From NCBI GenBank assembly GCA_002299125.1, contig DBNU01000220.1, positions 1 through 11,218 of the forward strand: 11,218 bases of DNA. The letters are read 5' to 3'. The position numbers were made by a program, and so were the translations under genes. Below the pieces are notes generated by a model. The model did not search any database. It saw only the letters and a program-made list of their open reading frames with translations, and was not told the DNA's origin. Positions 1-6,134 of the stretch are shown here, piece by piece. Position 1 is the first letter of the stretch. The number at the start of each line of letters is the position of its first letter. Source of the stretch: Proteobacteria bacterium UBA664 (GTDB taxonomy: Bacteria; Pseudomonadota; Gammaproteobacteria; UBA7966).

Positions 1-1
1 A

Positions 2-817
2 CGCGAGAACCGCGCGCACTTCGCCGCGCATGGGGTGACGGCGCTGAATCTCGTCTCCAGCCCGGGTTCGGGCAAGACCACCCTGCTGTGCGCCAGCCTG
101 AGGCTTCTGCGCGAGCGCTTGCCGGATCTGCCGCTCGCCGTCATCGAAGGTGATCAACAGACCAGCCTCGATGCCGACCGCATCCGCGCAACGGGTGTGC
201 CTGCCATCCAGGTCAACACGGGCAAGGGCTGTCACCTCGATGCCCCGATGGTTGCGGCGGCCTTCGCGCGTCTGCATGCGCATGTCCACGCACACGCACA
301 CGCACACGCACACGACCATGACCATGACCATGACCATGACCACGAACATCCGCACGCCTACGCCCACGCCCACGCGACCGCGGTCGGGGCGGGCAGTCTT
401 CTCTTCATCGAGAATGTGGGCAATCTCGTCTGCCCGGCGCTGTGGGATCTGGGCGAGGCGGCCCGAGTGGTGGTGCTGTCCGTCACCGAAGGCGAAGACA
501 AGCCGCGCAAATATCCGGATCTGTTCGCCACGGCGCGCCTGATGGTGCTGACCAAGGTCGATCTGCTGCCCTACGTGACCTTCGATGTGGCGCGTTGTGT
601 GGCGATGGCGCGCGAGGTGAACCCCGGGATCGAGGTCCTGCAGGTCTCGGCCACCACCGGTGCGGGCATGGACGACTGGCTCACCTGGATCCTCGCTCTG
701 GCCGGCCAAGGCGCGACGACAGCGGGACCGCAGGCAGCGGAGGTCGCCGCCCTGCGGGCACGGGTGGCCGAACTCGAGGCCGAACTCGCTCGTCGCCAGG
801 GGGCGGCGACGCCATGA
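2..817 (+). CDS. hypB: Hydrogenase nickel incorporation GTPase HypB (5' end outside window)
   Basis: HypB is a cytoplasmic SIMIBI-class GTPase that, with HypA, delivers nickel to the large subunit of [NiFe] hydrogenases. The reading frame is open to the left edge, and the residues before the first GTG (nt 35) already match HypB (NRAHFAAHG), so the true start is upstream. Visible motifs are the Walker A loop SPGSGKTT (nt 59-82), EGDQQTSLDADR, the metal-binding Cys-His of GKGCHLDA (nt 230-235), the second metal Cys of NVGNLVCP (nt 431-433), and TKVD as the G4 motif (nt 551-562, Thr in place of the usual Asn). Unusually, a 33-residue segment with 16 histidines (nt 275-373) is inserted inside the GTPase domain, between CHLDA and LLFIENVGN; the familiar His-rich stretch of HypB is N-terminal. 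After the domain end (ILALAG) about 40 extra residues end in a Leu/Val heptad pattern. The stop overlaps the hypF start (ATGA). Confidence 0.97.
   Translation, partial: RENRAHFAAHGVTALNLVSSPGSGKTTLLCASLRLLRERLPDLPLAVIEGDQQTSLDADRIRATGVPAIQVNTGKGCHLDAPMVAAAFARLHAHVHAHAHAHAHDHDHDHDHDHEHPHAYAHAHATAVGAGSLLFIENVGNLVCPALWDLGEAARVVVLSVTEGEDKPRKYPDLFATARLMVLTKVDLLPYVTFDVARCVAMAREVNPGIEVLQVSATTGAGMDDWLTWILALAGQGATTAGPQAAEVAALRARVAELEAELARRQGAATP
275..373 (+). repeat. In-frame hexanucleotide repeat tract encoding the HypB His-rich segment
   Basis: The tract is built from 6-bp units. A CACGCA run of about four and a half copies (from nt 287) is followed by four GACCAT copies, then degenerate CAC/GCC units. 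Because the unit is 6 bp, copy-number change would keep hypB in frame and only lengthen or shorten the His-Ala/His-Asp stretch. The CACGCA part is a strictly alternating pyrimidine-purine run, a composition known to favour Z-DNA and polymerase slippage. The encoded 33 residues contain 16 His at nearly every second position, suited to binding several nickel or zinc ions. Confidence 0.9.
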
Positions 818-1962
818 ACGGAGCGCCCTCCGTGCTGGCCACCGGTGCCTGGCTGAAGAACGCGGCCTGTCTGTGGATGAACGGCCAGGCCCACTGGTCG
901 CCGGTGCATGGCGACCTCGGCACCCCAGAGGCCCGTGCCGCGCTGGAGGTATCGGTCGATTCATTGCTCGCGCTGGCGAAGCACTCCGGGCGACCCGTGC
1001 AGGCGGTGGCGCACGATCTGCACCCGGACTTCCACAGTACGCGCCTGGCCGTTGAAGTGGCCGAGCTGCTTGATGTGCCCGCATTCGGTGTGCAGCACCA
1101 TCAGGCCCATCTGGCGGCGGTGGTGGCCGAACATCGGCTGGAAGGTGCCGTGGTCGGGCTGGCGCTGGATGGGGTGGGTCTGGGAGACGATGGCACGGCC
1201 TGGGGCGGGGAACTGCTCTGGCTCGAGGGCGCAGCCTGCGAACGCCTCGGTCATCTGCAGCCGCTGTCCCTGCCGGGTGGTGATCGGGCGGCGCGCGAGC
1301 CCTGGCGCATGGCGGCCAGTGTGCTGCACGCCCTCGGGCGCAGCGCCGAGATCCCGTCGCGCTGGGGGCCGCTGATCGGCACGACACGGGCTCTGGGGCT
1401 TGCTCAGATGCTCGAGCGCGGGGTCCACTGCCCGCCGACCAGTAGTACCGGGCGCTGGTTCGATGCCGCTGCCGCTGCCCTCGGGCTCTGCTTCGAGCAA
1501 CAGGAGGAGGCTGAGGCCGCCATCGCGCTGGAGCAGGCGGCGGCGCGGGCACTGGCGGTCGATGCGGACATTCCACCCCTGCCGGCTGCCGAGCGCATCG
1601 GCGCGGGTCAGTCTCAGGTGCTGGACCTCCGCCCCCTCTGGGCCGGTCTGCTCGACACCCCGGCCGCGGCAGTGGATCGGCGTGCCGCCGCCTTCCACCT
1701 GGGCCTTGCCGAGGCACTGGCCGACTGGCTCGTGGATGCCGCCCGGGCGCGAGGCGTGCGCAACGTGTGCCTGGGCGGAGGCTGTTTCTACAACCGCATC
1801 CTGAGTGAACGGGTGCAGGCCCGCCTGCGCGCGGCGGGCCTCGAACCCTTCCTGCCCCGGACCATGGGCTGTGGCGATGCGGGCCTGGCCATCGGCCAGG
1901 CCTGGGTGGCCCTGCATCGAAACCGGGCCCACGTCACCGAGGAGACACGCACATGTGCCTAG
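814..1962 (+). CDS. hypF: Short HypF: stand-alone Kae1-like carbamoyltransferase domain
   Basis: HypF transfers the carbamoyl group of carbamoyl phosphate to the C-terminal cysteine of HypE, the source of the cyanide ligands of [NiFe] hydrogenase. Full HypF is about 750 residues: acylphosphatase, zinc-finger, YrdC-like and Kae1-like domains. This protein has 382 residues and only the Kae1-like half. It starts with the typical ATGAWLKNAACL segment and contains AHDLHPDFHSTR, the metal-site HHQAH (residues 95-99), LALDGVGLGDDG (Asp119), SSTGRWFDAAAAALG, CLGGGCFYNRIL and GCGDAGLAIGQA (Asp355). The start at 814 overlaps the hypB stop and follows a G-rich stretch. The end overlaps hypC by 10 nt. 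Known precedent: Ralstonia eutropha HypF1 is similarly short and lies in the same gene order. Because the N-terminal segment looks intact, this reads as a genuine short form rather than a degraded gene. Making carbamoyl-adenylate would then need a separate YrdC/acylphosphatase partner or a full HypF elsewhere, which is inference. Confidence 0.93.
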   Translation: MNGAPSVLATGAWLKNAACLWMNGQAHWSPVHGDLGTPEARAALEVSVDSLLALAKHSGRPVQAVAHDLHPDFHSTRLAVEVAELLDVPAFGVQHHQAHLAAVVAEHRLEGAVVGLALDGVGLGDDGTAWGGELLWLEGAACERLGHLQPLSLPGGDRAAREPWRMAASVLHALGRSAEIPSRWGPLIGTTRALGLAQMLERGVHCPPTSSTGRWFDAAAAALGLCFEQQEEAEAAIALEQAAARALAVDADIPPLPAAERIGAGQSQVLDLRPLWAGLLDTPAAAVDRRAAAFHLGLAEALADWLVDAARARGVRNVCLGGGCFYNRILSERVQARLRAAGLEPFLPRTMGCGDAGLAIGQAWVALHRNRAHVTEETRTCA

Positions 1963-2213
1963 CCATACCGGCCCTGCTCATCGAACGCCGTGAGGGCGAC
2001 CAGGCCCTGGTGGAACTCGGCGGCATCCGCAAGCCGATCAGTGTCGCCCTCGTACCCGAGGCCGTGCCGGGCGACTACGTGATCGTGCATGTCGGCCATG
2101 CCATCGGCGTGCTCGATGAGGCCGAGGCCAGCCGCACGCTGGCCCTGTTCGCGGAGCTGGCGGCAAGCGAGGCCGCCGAGGCACCGCCAGGGCTTGTGAT
2201 TTCCAGCGTCTGA
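1953..2213 (+). CDS. hypC: HypC family hydrogenase assembly chaperone
   Basis: HypC is a small chaperone that forms a complex with HypD while the Fe(CN)2CO group is built, then hands it to the hydrogenase large-subunit precursor. The 86-residue product begins MCLAIPA, with the essential Cys2 exposed after methionine removal. The conserved GDYVIVHVGHAI segment with the family histidine lies at residues 40-51. A GAGGAGA ribosome binding site (nt 1939-1945) precedes the ATG at good spacing. The start lies inside the last codons of hypF (10-nt overlap, different frame), pointing to coupled translation. The tail after DEAEA is slightly longer than the compact family core, rich in Ala and Glu, and not obviously structured. 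Confidence 0.97.
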   Translation: MCLAIPALLIERREGDQALVELGGIRKPISVALVPEAVPGDYVIVHVGHAIGVLDEAEASRTLALFAELAASEAAEAPPGLVISSV

Positions 2214-2275
2214 GCCAGCCTACCGCGCCGCGTGCAGCCCACGAGTCTCGCAGCCAGCAGAACGAGGTACCGCAC

Positions 2276-3409
2276 ATGAAGTACATCGACGAGTTCCGCG
2301 ATGGCCGACTGGCGCAGCATCTGGGCGAGCGCATCGCCGCCGAGGTCCAGCCCGCGCATCACTACCGGCTCATGGAGTTCTGCGGCGGACACACCCACGC
2401 CATCGCGCGCTATGGCGTGATCGACCTGTTGCCCGCGAACGTGCGCATGATCCACGGGCCGGGCTGCCCGGTGTGCGTGCTGCCGATCGGGCGGGTGGAC
2501 ATGGCCATTGAACTCGCCCTGGAGCATGGCGTGATCCTTTGCACCTACGGCGACACCCTGCGGGTGCCGGCGTCTGCCGAGATGTCGCTCATGAAGGCCA
2601 AGGCGCGTGGCGGCGACATCCGCATGGTGTATTCGGCGGCCGATGCCCTTGATCTCGCGCGTCGGCATCCGGAGCGCCAGGTGGTGTTCTTCGCCATCGG
2701 CTTCGAGACCACCACACCGCCCACGGCACTGGTGCTGCGTCAGGCCGCCCGCGAGGCGCTGCCCAACTTCAGCGTCATGTGCAATCACGTGCTCACGCCC
2801 CCGGCCATCCGCGCCATCCTCGATGGTGCCGCGGCCGAGGAGACCGCCGAGATCGAGGGCTTTGTCGGTCCCGCCCATGTGAGCATCGTCATCGGCTCCG
2901 ACCCTTATGCGCGCTTCGCCCGCGAGTATCGCAAGCCAGTGGTCATCGCCGGCTTTGAACCACTCGACGTGCTGCAGGCCATTCTGATGCTGGTACGGCA
3001 GATCAACGAAGGCCGCGCAGAGGTGGAGAACGAATTCACCCGGGCCGTCACGCCGCAGGGCAATCCGGCCGCGCAGGCGGTGATGGCGGAGGTCTTCACA
3101 CTGCGGGACTCATTCGAGTGGCGCGGCCTCGGCAGTGTGCCTCGGTCGGCCCTGCGCATCCGCGATGAATACGCCCACTTCGATGCCGAGCAGCGCTTCC
3201 ATCTGGGCTATCGCAGCGTGCCGGATCACAAGGCCTGCGAGTGCGGCGCCATCCTGCGCGGTGTGAAGGAGCCGCGAGATTGCCGCATCTTCGGCACGGT
3301 CTGCACCCCGGAAAACCCGGTCGGCAGTTGCATGGTGTCGAGCGAAGGCTCCTGCGCCGCGTACTACAGCTACGGCCGCTTCCGTGACCTCCCCGTGGTG
3401 GCGGCCTGA
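2276..3409 (+). CDS. hypD: HypD, iron-sulfur scaffold for Fe(CN)2CO assembly
   Basis: HypD carries a [4Fe-4S] cluster and, with HypC, is the scaffold on which the Fe(CN)2CO moiety is assembled. The 377 residues contain every hallmark: EFCGGHTHAI (Cys36), GPGCPVCVLP (Cys64 and Cys67), YGDTLRVPAS, AIGFETTTPPTA, CNHVLTPPAI and FVGPAHVS. The C-terminal cysteine-rich region has Cys at 321, 323, 336, 343, 352 and 360, including the cluster ligands. The ATG at 2276 is preceded by GAGG (nt 2264-2267). It sits 62 bp after hypC, the widest gap in the operon, with no clear promoter or terminator visible there. The length is typical and no key residue is missing. Confidence 0.98.
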   Translation: MKYIDEFRDGRLAQHLGERIAAEVQPAHHYRLMEFCGGHTHAIARYGVIDLLPANVRMIHGPGCPVCVLPIGRVDMAIELALEHGVILCTYGDTLRVPASAEMSLMKAKARGGDIRMVYSAADALDLARRHPERQVVFFAIGFETTTPPTALVLRQAAREALPNFSVMCNHVLTPPAIRAILDGAAAEETAEIEGFVGPAHVSIVIGSDPYARFAREYRKPVVIAGFEPLDVLQAILMLVRQINEGRAEVENEFTRAVTPQGNPAAQAVMAEVFTLRDSFEWRGLGSVPRSALRIRDEYAHFDAEQRFHLGYRSVPDHKACECGAILRGVKEPRDCRIFGTVCTPENPVGSCMVSSEGSCAAYYSYGRFRDLPVVAA

Positions 3410-3410
3410 C

Positions 3411-4493
3411 GTGAAGAAGGCCTACGTTCGACCGCTGGACATCCGGCGTGGGCAAGTCGATCTGGGGCATGGTGCGGGCGGCAAGGCCTCGGCCCAGCTC
3501 ATCGAGGAGCTCTTCCTGCCGGCACTCGACAACCCCTTCCTGCGCGCGGGAGATGACGCGGCGGTACTGCCTTTCGGCATGCCGCGCGCGCTGTCATCGA
3601 CCACGGCGGAAGCACCTGCCGGAGACCTGGTGACGGCCTGTGACGGGCACGTGGTCTCGCCCATCTTTTTCCCTGGCGGCGATCTCGGCTGCCTGGCCGT
3701 GCACGGCACCGTGAACGACGTCGCCATGCTCGGCGCCTGGCCGCTGTACCTGACGGCGAGCTTCATCCTCGAAGAGGGCTTCGCGCTCGCGGATCTGCAG
3801 CGGATCGTGCAGTCGATGGGGCATGCGGCGCGCGAAGCAGGCGTGCCGGTCGTCGCGGGCGATACCAAGGTGGTCGAGCGGGGCAAGGGTGATGGGGTGT
3901 TCATCAGCACCTGCGGGATCGGCTGGCGGCCTGCAGGCTTGCGCATCGACGGCCGCCAGGCCCGTGTGGGTGACGCCATCCTGCTGTCGGGCCCCATCGG
4001 TGACCACGGCGTGGCGGTACTGTCCACGCGCGAATCGCTCGCCTTCGAGACCACGCTCGAGAGTGACACCGCCGCCCTGCACACGCTGGTGCAGGCGATG
4101 CTCGCAGTCGCAGCCGATGGGATCCACGTGTTGCGCGATCCGACCCGTGGTGGTCTTGCGACCACGCTGAACGAGATCGCGCGACAGTCCGCCGTGGGCA
4201 TGCGCATCCGCGAGGCCGCCATCCCGGTGCGCCCGGAGGTCGAGGCGGCCTGTGAACTTCTCGGCCTCGACCCGCTGTATGTCGCGAACGAGGGCAAGCT
4301 CATCGCCATCTGCGCCGCAGATGTGGCGGATGGTGTGCTGGCCGCCATGCGGGCGCATCCGCTCGGCAGGGAGGCCGCGCACATTGGTTGGGTGATCGAG
4401 GACGCGCACCGCTTCGTGCAGATGGATACCCGCTTCAGCGGTCGGCGGGTGGTGGACTGGCTGAGCGGGGAGCAGTTGCCGCGGATCTGTTGA
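3411..4493 (+). CDS. hypE: HypE, carbamoyl dehydratase in cyanide ligand synthesis
   Basis: HypE accepts a carbamoyl group from HypF on its C-terminal cysteine and dehydrates it with ATP to the thiocyanate that supplies hydrogenase CN ligands. The protein ends in the diagnostic PRIC, so the acceptor cysteine is intact. Other marks are GHGAGGK near the N-terminus, RAGDDAAVL, VVSPIFFPGGDLG, AVHGTVNDVAMLGA, VAGDTKVVERG, LRDPTRGGLATTLNEIA and YVANEGKLIA. The chosen start is GTG 3411, directly after the hypD stop (3407-3409), which begins the protein VKKAYVRPLDI and gives 360 residues. An upstream GTG at 3384 inside hypD would add nine residues not expected for the family. Between AAVL and CDGHVVSP there appear to be a few more residues than usual (PFGMPRALSSTTAEAPAGD), probably a surface loop. 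Confidence 0.96.
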   Translation: MKKAYVRPLDIRRGQVDLGHGAGGKASAQLIEELFLPALDNPFLRAGDDAAVLPFGMPRALSSTTAEAPAGDLVTACDGHVVSPIFFPGGDLGCLAVHGTVNDVAMLGAWPLYLTASFILEEGFALADLQRIVQSMGHAAREAGVPVVAGDTKVVERGKGDGVFISTCGIGWRPAGLRIDGRQARVGDAILLSGPIGDHGVAVLSTRESLAFETTLESDTAALHTLVQAMLAVAADGIHVLRDPTRGGLATTLNEIARQSAVGMRIREAAIPVRPEVEAACELLGLDPLYVANEGKLIAICAADVADGVLAAMRAHPLGREAAHIGWVIEDAHRFVQMDTRFSGRRVVDWLSGEQLPRIC

Positions 4494-4618
4494 TGAACCT
4501 TAAGGGAAATCCGCATCTGGCTTCCCCTGCGGTGACTGGCTAAGGTGAGCGGCCCGCTGGTCGTGACCTGGCGGACAACCCGGTCGCTGCGGGTAATTCC
4601 GGCACCGGCAAAAGCTTC

Positions 4619-4633
4619 GAGGAAACGCCCTTG
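4619..4633 (+). promoter_or_regulatory. Ribosome binding site and TTG start of sbtA
   Basis: GAGG (nt 4619-4622) lies 8 nt before TTG 4631. Translation from this TTG gives the expected hydrophobic N-terminus (SPIDPVLLFFILG) of the transporter, whereas the next in-frame ATG (residue 26, nt 4706-4708) would remove the first membrane span. TTG starts usually initiate less efficiently than ATG, so expression may be tuned down at translation. The 137-bp gap from hypE (4494-4630) shows only short weak inverted repeats and no convincing sigma-70 boxes. Confidence 0.7.
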
Positions 4634-5575
4634 AGCCCCATCGATCCGGTCCTGCTGTTCTTCATCCTCGGTCTCACGGCCGGCCTGTTGCGCTCCGAGT
4701 TGCGCATGCCGGCTGCGGTGTACGACCTGGTCAGCATGCTCCTGCTGCTCACCATCGGCCTCAAGGGCGGGGTGGAACTCGCGCGCCAGCCCTTCGCCGA
4801 TCTGGCATTGCAGGCCGTGGCCGTGATCGCCATGGGCTTGCTGCTGCCGCTGGTGGCCTTCCCGGTACTGCGCTATCTCGGGCGCCTGCCGCGCGCGGAC
4901 GCCGCCTCCATCGCGGCCCACTACGGCTCGGTGAGCGTCGCGACCTATGCCGTGGCCGTCGCCTACTTCACCCGGCTGCAGGTGCCCTACGAGGCGCACA
5001 TGCCCTTTCTGCTCGCCTTGCTCGAGATCCCCGCCATCGTGGTCGGCATCCTGCTCGCGCGCGGCATCTCTCGCGACATGCGCATCGGCGTCGTGGCCCA
5101 TGAGGTGTTCCTCGGCAAGAGCATCGTGCTGCTGATCGGCGGCCTTTTCATCGGCTGGGCTGCGGGATCCGATGGGCTGGCACCGGTGAAGCCGCTCTTC
5201 TTCGATCTCTTCAAGGGGGTGCTCGCCCTATTCCTGCTCGAGATGGGGATCATCACGGCGTCCCAGTTCGGCAGCCTGCGCAAGTGCGGGCCGTTCCTGC
5301 TCGTCTTCGGTATCGCGATGCCGCTCTTCTCATCCGTGGTGGGCATGTTGCTGGGCCATGCCCTCGGCCTGTCGCCGGGTGGAGTCGCCATGCTGGCGAT
5401 CCTGGCCGCCAGTGCCTCGTACATCGCGGTACCCGCGGCCATGCGCATCTCCGTGCCGCAGGCCAATCCCACGCTCTCGCTCGCCGCATCGCTGGGGGTG
5501 ACCTTCCCCTTCAACGTGCTGGTGGGCATCCCGCTCTATCACGCCATGACCCTCCGTTTCCTTGGGTCCGGCTGA
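4631..5575 (+). CDS. sbtA: SbtA-type sodium-dependent bicarbonate transporter
   Basis: SbtA is an inner-membrane Na+/HCO3- symporter that raises cytoplasmic inorganic carbon. The 314-residue protein shows about ten hydrophobic spans arranged as two halves of five, fitting the 5+5 inverted-repeat fold of the family (formerly DUF897). Characteristic motifs are AAHYGSVSVATYAVA (residues 96-110), SASYIAVPAAMR (261-272), QANP (277-280) and TFPFNVLVGIPLYHAM (291-306). It is shorter than the roughly 370-residue cyanobacterial proteins. The difference is mainly in the cytoplasmic loop between the halves (about residues 143-163), which is short here. Translation starts at TTG. The gene follows hypE in the same direction and is followed 70 bp later by its PII-like partner gene, supporting the assignment. 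Transport of bicarbonate rather than another anion is inferred from family and partner. Confidence 0.9.
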   Translation: MSPIDPVLLFFILGLTAGLLRSELRMPAAVYDLVSMLLLLTIGLKGGVELARQPFADLALQAVAVIAMGLLLPLVAFPVLRYLGRLPRADAASIAAHYGSVSVATYAVAVAYFTRLQVPYEAHMPFLLALLEIPAIVVGILLARGISRDMRIGVVAHEVFLGKSIVLLIGGLFIGWAAGSDGLAPVKPLFFDLFKGVLALFLLEMGIITASQFGSLRKCGPFLLVFGIAMPLFSSVVGMLLGHALGLSPGGVAMLAILAASASYIAVPAAMRISVPQANPTLSLAASLGVTFPFNVLVGIPLYHAMTLRFLGSG

Positions 5576-5645
5576 CGCCCTGCCCACGCGACCGCAGTCA
5601 GTGCAAGGCGTGTTCGATTCAGCCACCCGCCCTGAGGCCAGACCC

Positions 5646-5948
5646 ATGACCGGCACCCCGCGCAAGTTGCTCACCATCGTCACCGAGGCCGCCCTCGAGG
5701 GTCTGCTGGTGAAGGATTTCGAGTCCCTGGGCGCGCGCGGCTATACCATCACCGACGCCCGGGGCAAGGGCAGCCGCGGGCGGCGCGACGCCGCCTGGGA
5801 CGAAAACCGCAACATCCGCATCGAGATCCTGTGCGACGCCGTGGTTGCCGAGGCCATCGCCCGGCACCTCGAGGCGACCTACTACGAGCACTACGGCATG
5901 GTGCTCTACGTCGCAGAGGTGCTGGTGCGCCGGGCAGAGAAGTTCTGA
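5646..5948 (+). CDS. sbtB: SbtB-like PII-family regulator of the bicarbonate transporter
   Basis: SbtB is a trimeric PII-like protein that binds adenine nucleotides (including cAMP in cyanobacteria) and associates with SbtA to control bicarbonate uptake. The 100-residue product has a ferredoxin-like PII pattern: a first strand KLLTIVTEAAL (residues 7-17), a helix LLVKDFESLGARGYT, a charged glycine-rich T-loop region (about 38-56, GKGSRGRRDAAWDE), a strand IRIEILCD, and a final helix/strand YYEHYGMVLYVAEVLV. There is no C-terminal CGPxxC redox motif of the kind found in many cyanobacterial SbtB proteins. ATG 5646 is chosen because GAGG (nt 5634-5637) is 8 nt upstream and the PII fold starts immediately after; a longer start at 5562 would overlap sbtA and add a disordered leader. 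Position right after sbtA makes it the cognate regulator. Confidence 0.88.
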   Translation: MTGTPRKLLTIVTEAALEGLLVKDFESLGARGYTITDARGKGSRGRRDAAWDENRNIRIEILCDAVVAEAIARHLEATYYEHYGMVLYVAEVLVRRAEKF

Positions 5949-5955
5949 CGCACCG

Positions 5956-5969
5956 CTGATCGCGATCAG
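5956..5969. promoter_or_regulatory. Perfect 14-bp palindrome resembling an FNR/CRP-family site
   Basis: CTGATCGCGATCAG is self-complementary over all 14 bases and lies 8 bp after the sbtB stop, about 165 bp before the next start codon. The FNR/ANR/DNR consensus is TTGAT-N4-ATCAA. This sequence keeps the TGAT-N4-ATCA core and spacing but has C and G at the outer positions. It could be an oxygen- or redox-responsive operator for the downstream gene, or a chance palindrome in GC-rich DNA. No matching -10/-35 pair was identified, so the regulatory role is unproven. Confidence 0.3.
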
Positions 5970-6134
5970 GGCGCGACCGGCCTGGCGCGATCCGCCCGAC
6001 CTTCGACAGAACTCCCGCCGCTGTGCGAGTCTCAGGCCCGGCAATGCCGCAGCGCAGCGAGCCGTCCCCCCCGGGGCGGGTTGGCGATGATTGCGGAACG
6101 TCACACACGCCAGAGCCCGCAGGAGGGACGCATC

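Noticed and set aside
442..813. In-frame upstream extension of hypF into hypB
   Set aside because: The extension would be an Arg/Gly-rich shadow of hypB. It does not encode the missing acylphosphatase, zinc-finger or YrdC domains, and the ATG at 814 gives the proper Kae1-domain start.
961..1932. Long minus-strand open frame opposite hypF
   Set aside because: It is an antisense shadow of a high-GC gene. Its translation has no recognisable motif, while the plus strand carries complete HypF signatures.
814..1962. hypF as a broken pseudogene
   Set aside because: All Kae1-domain motifs are intact, the start overlaps hypB tidily, and short HypF1 proteins are known to be functional, so truncation by decay is unlikely.
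4494..4630. Terminator or promoter in the hypE-sbtA gap
   Set aside because: Only short stems such as ACCCG/CGGGT (4578-4594) and CCGCA/TGCGG are seen, with no T-run and no convincing -35/-10 pair, so none is called.
3422..5101. Very long minus-strand open frame spanning hypE and sbtA
   Set aside because: It crosses two well-supported plus-strand genes, is Arg/Ser/Gln-biased and lacks domains; it is caused by GC-rich codon structure.
5562..5645. Longer start for sbtB overlapping sbtA
   Set aside because: It adds a disordered leader not seen in PII proteins, while ATG 5646 has GAGG at the right distance and starts the fold directly.
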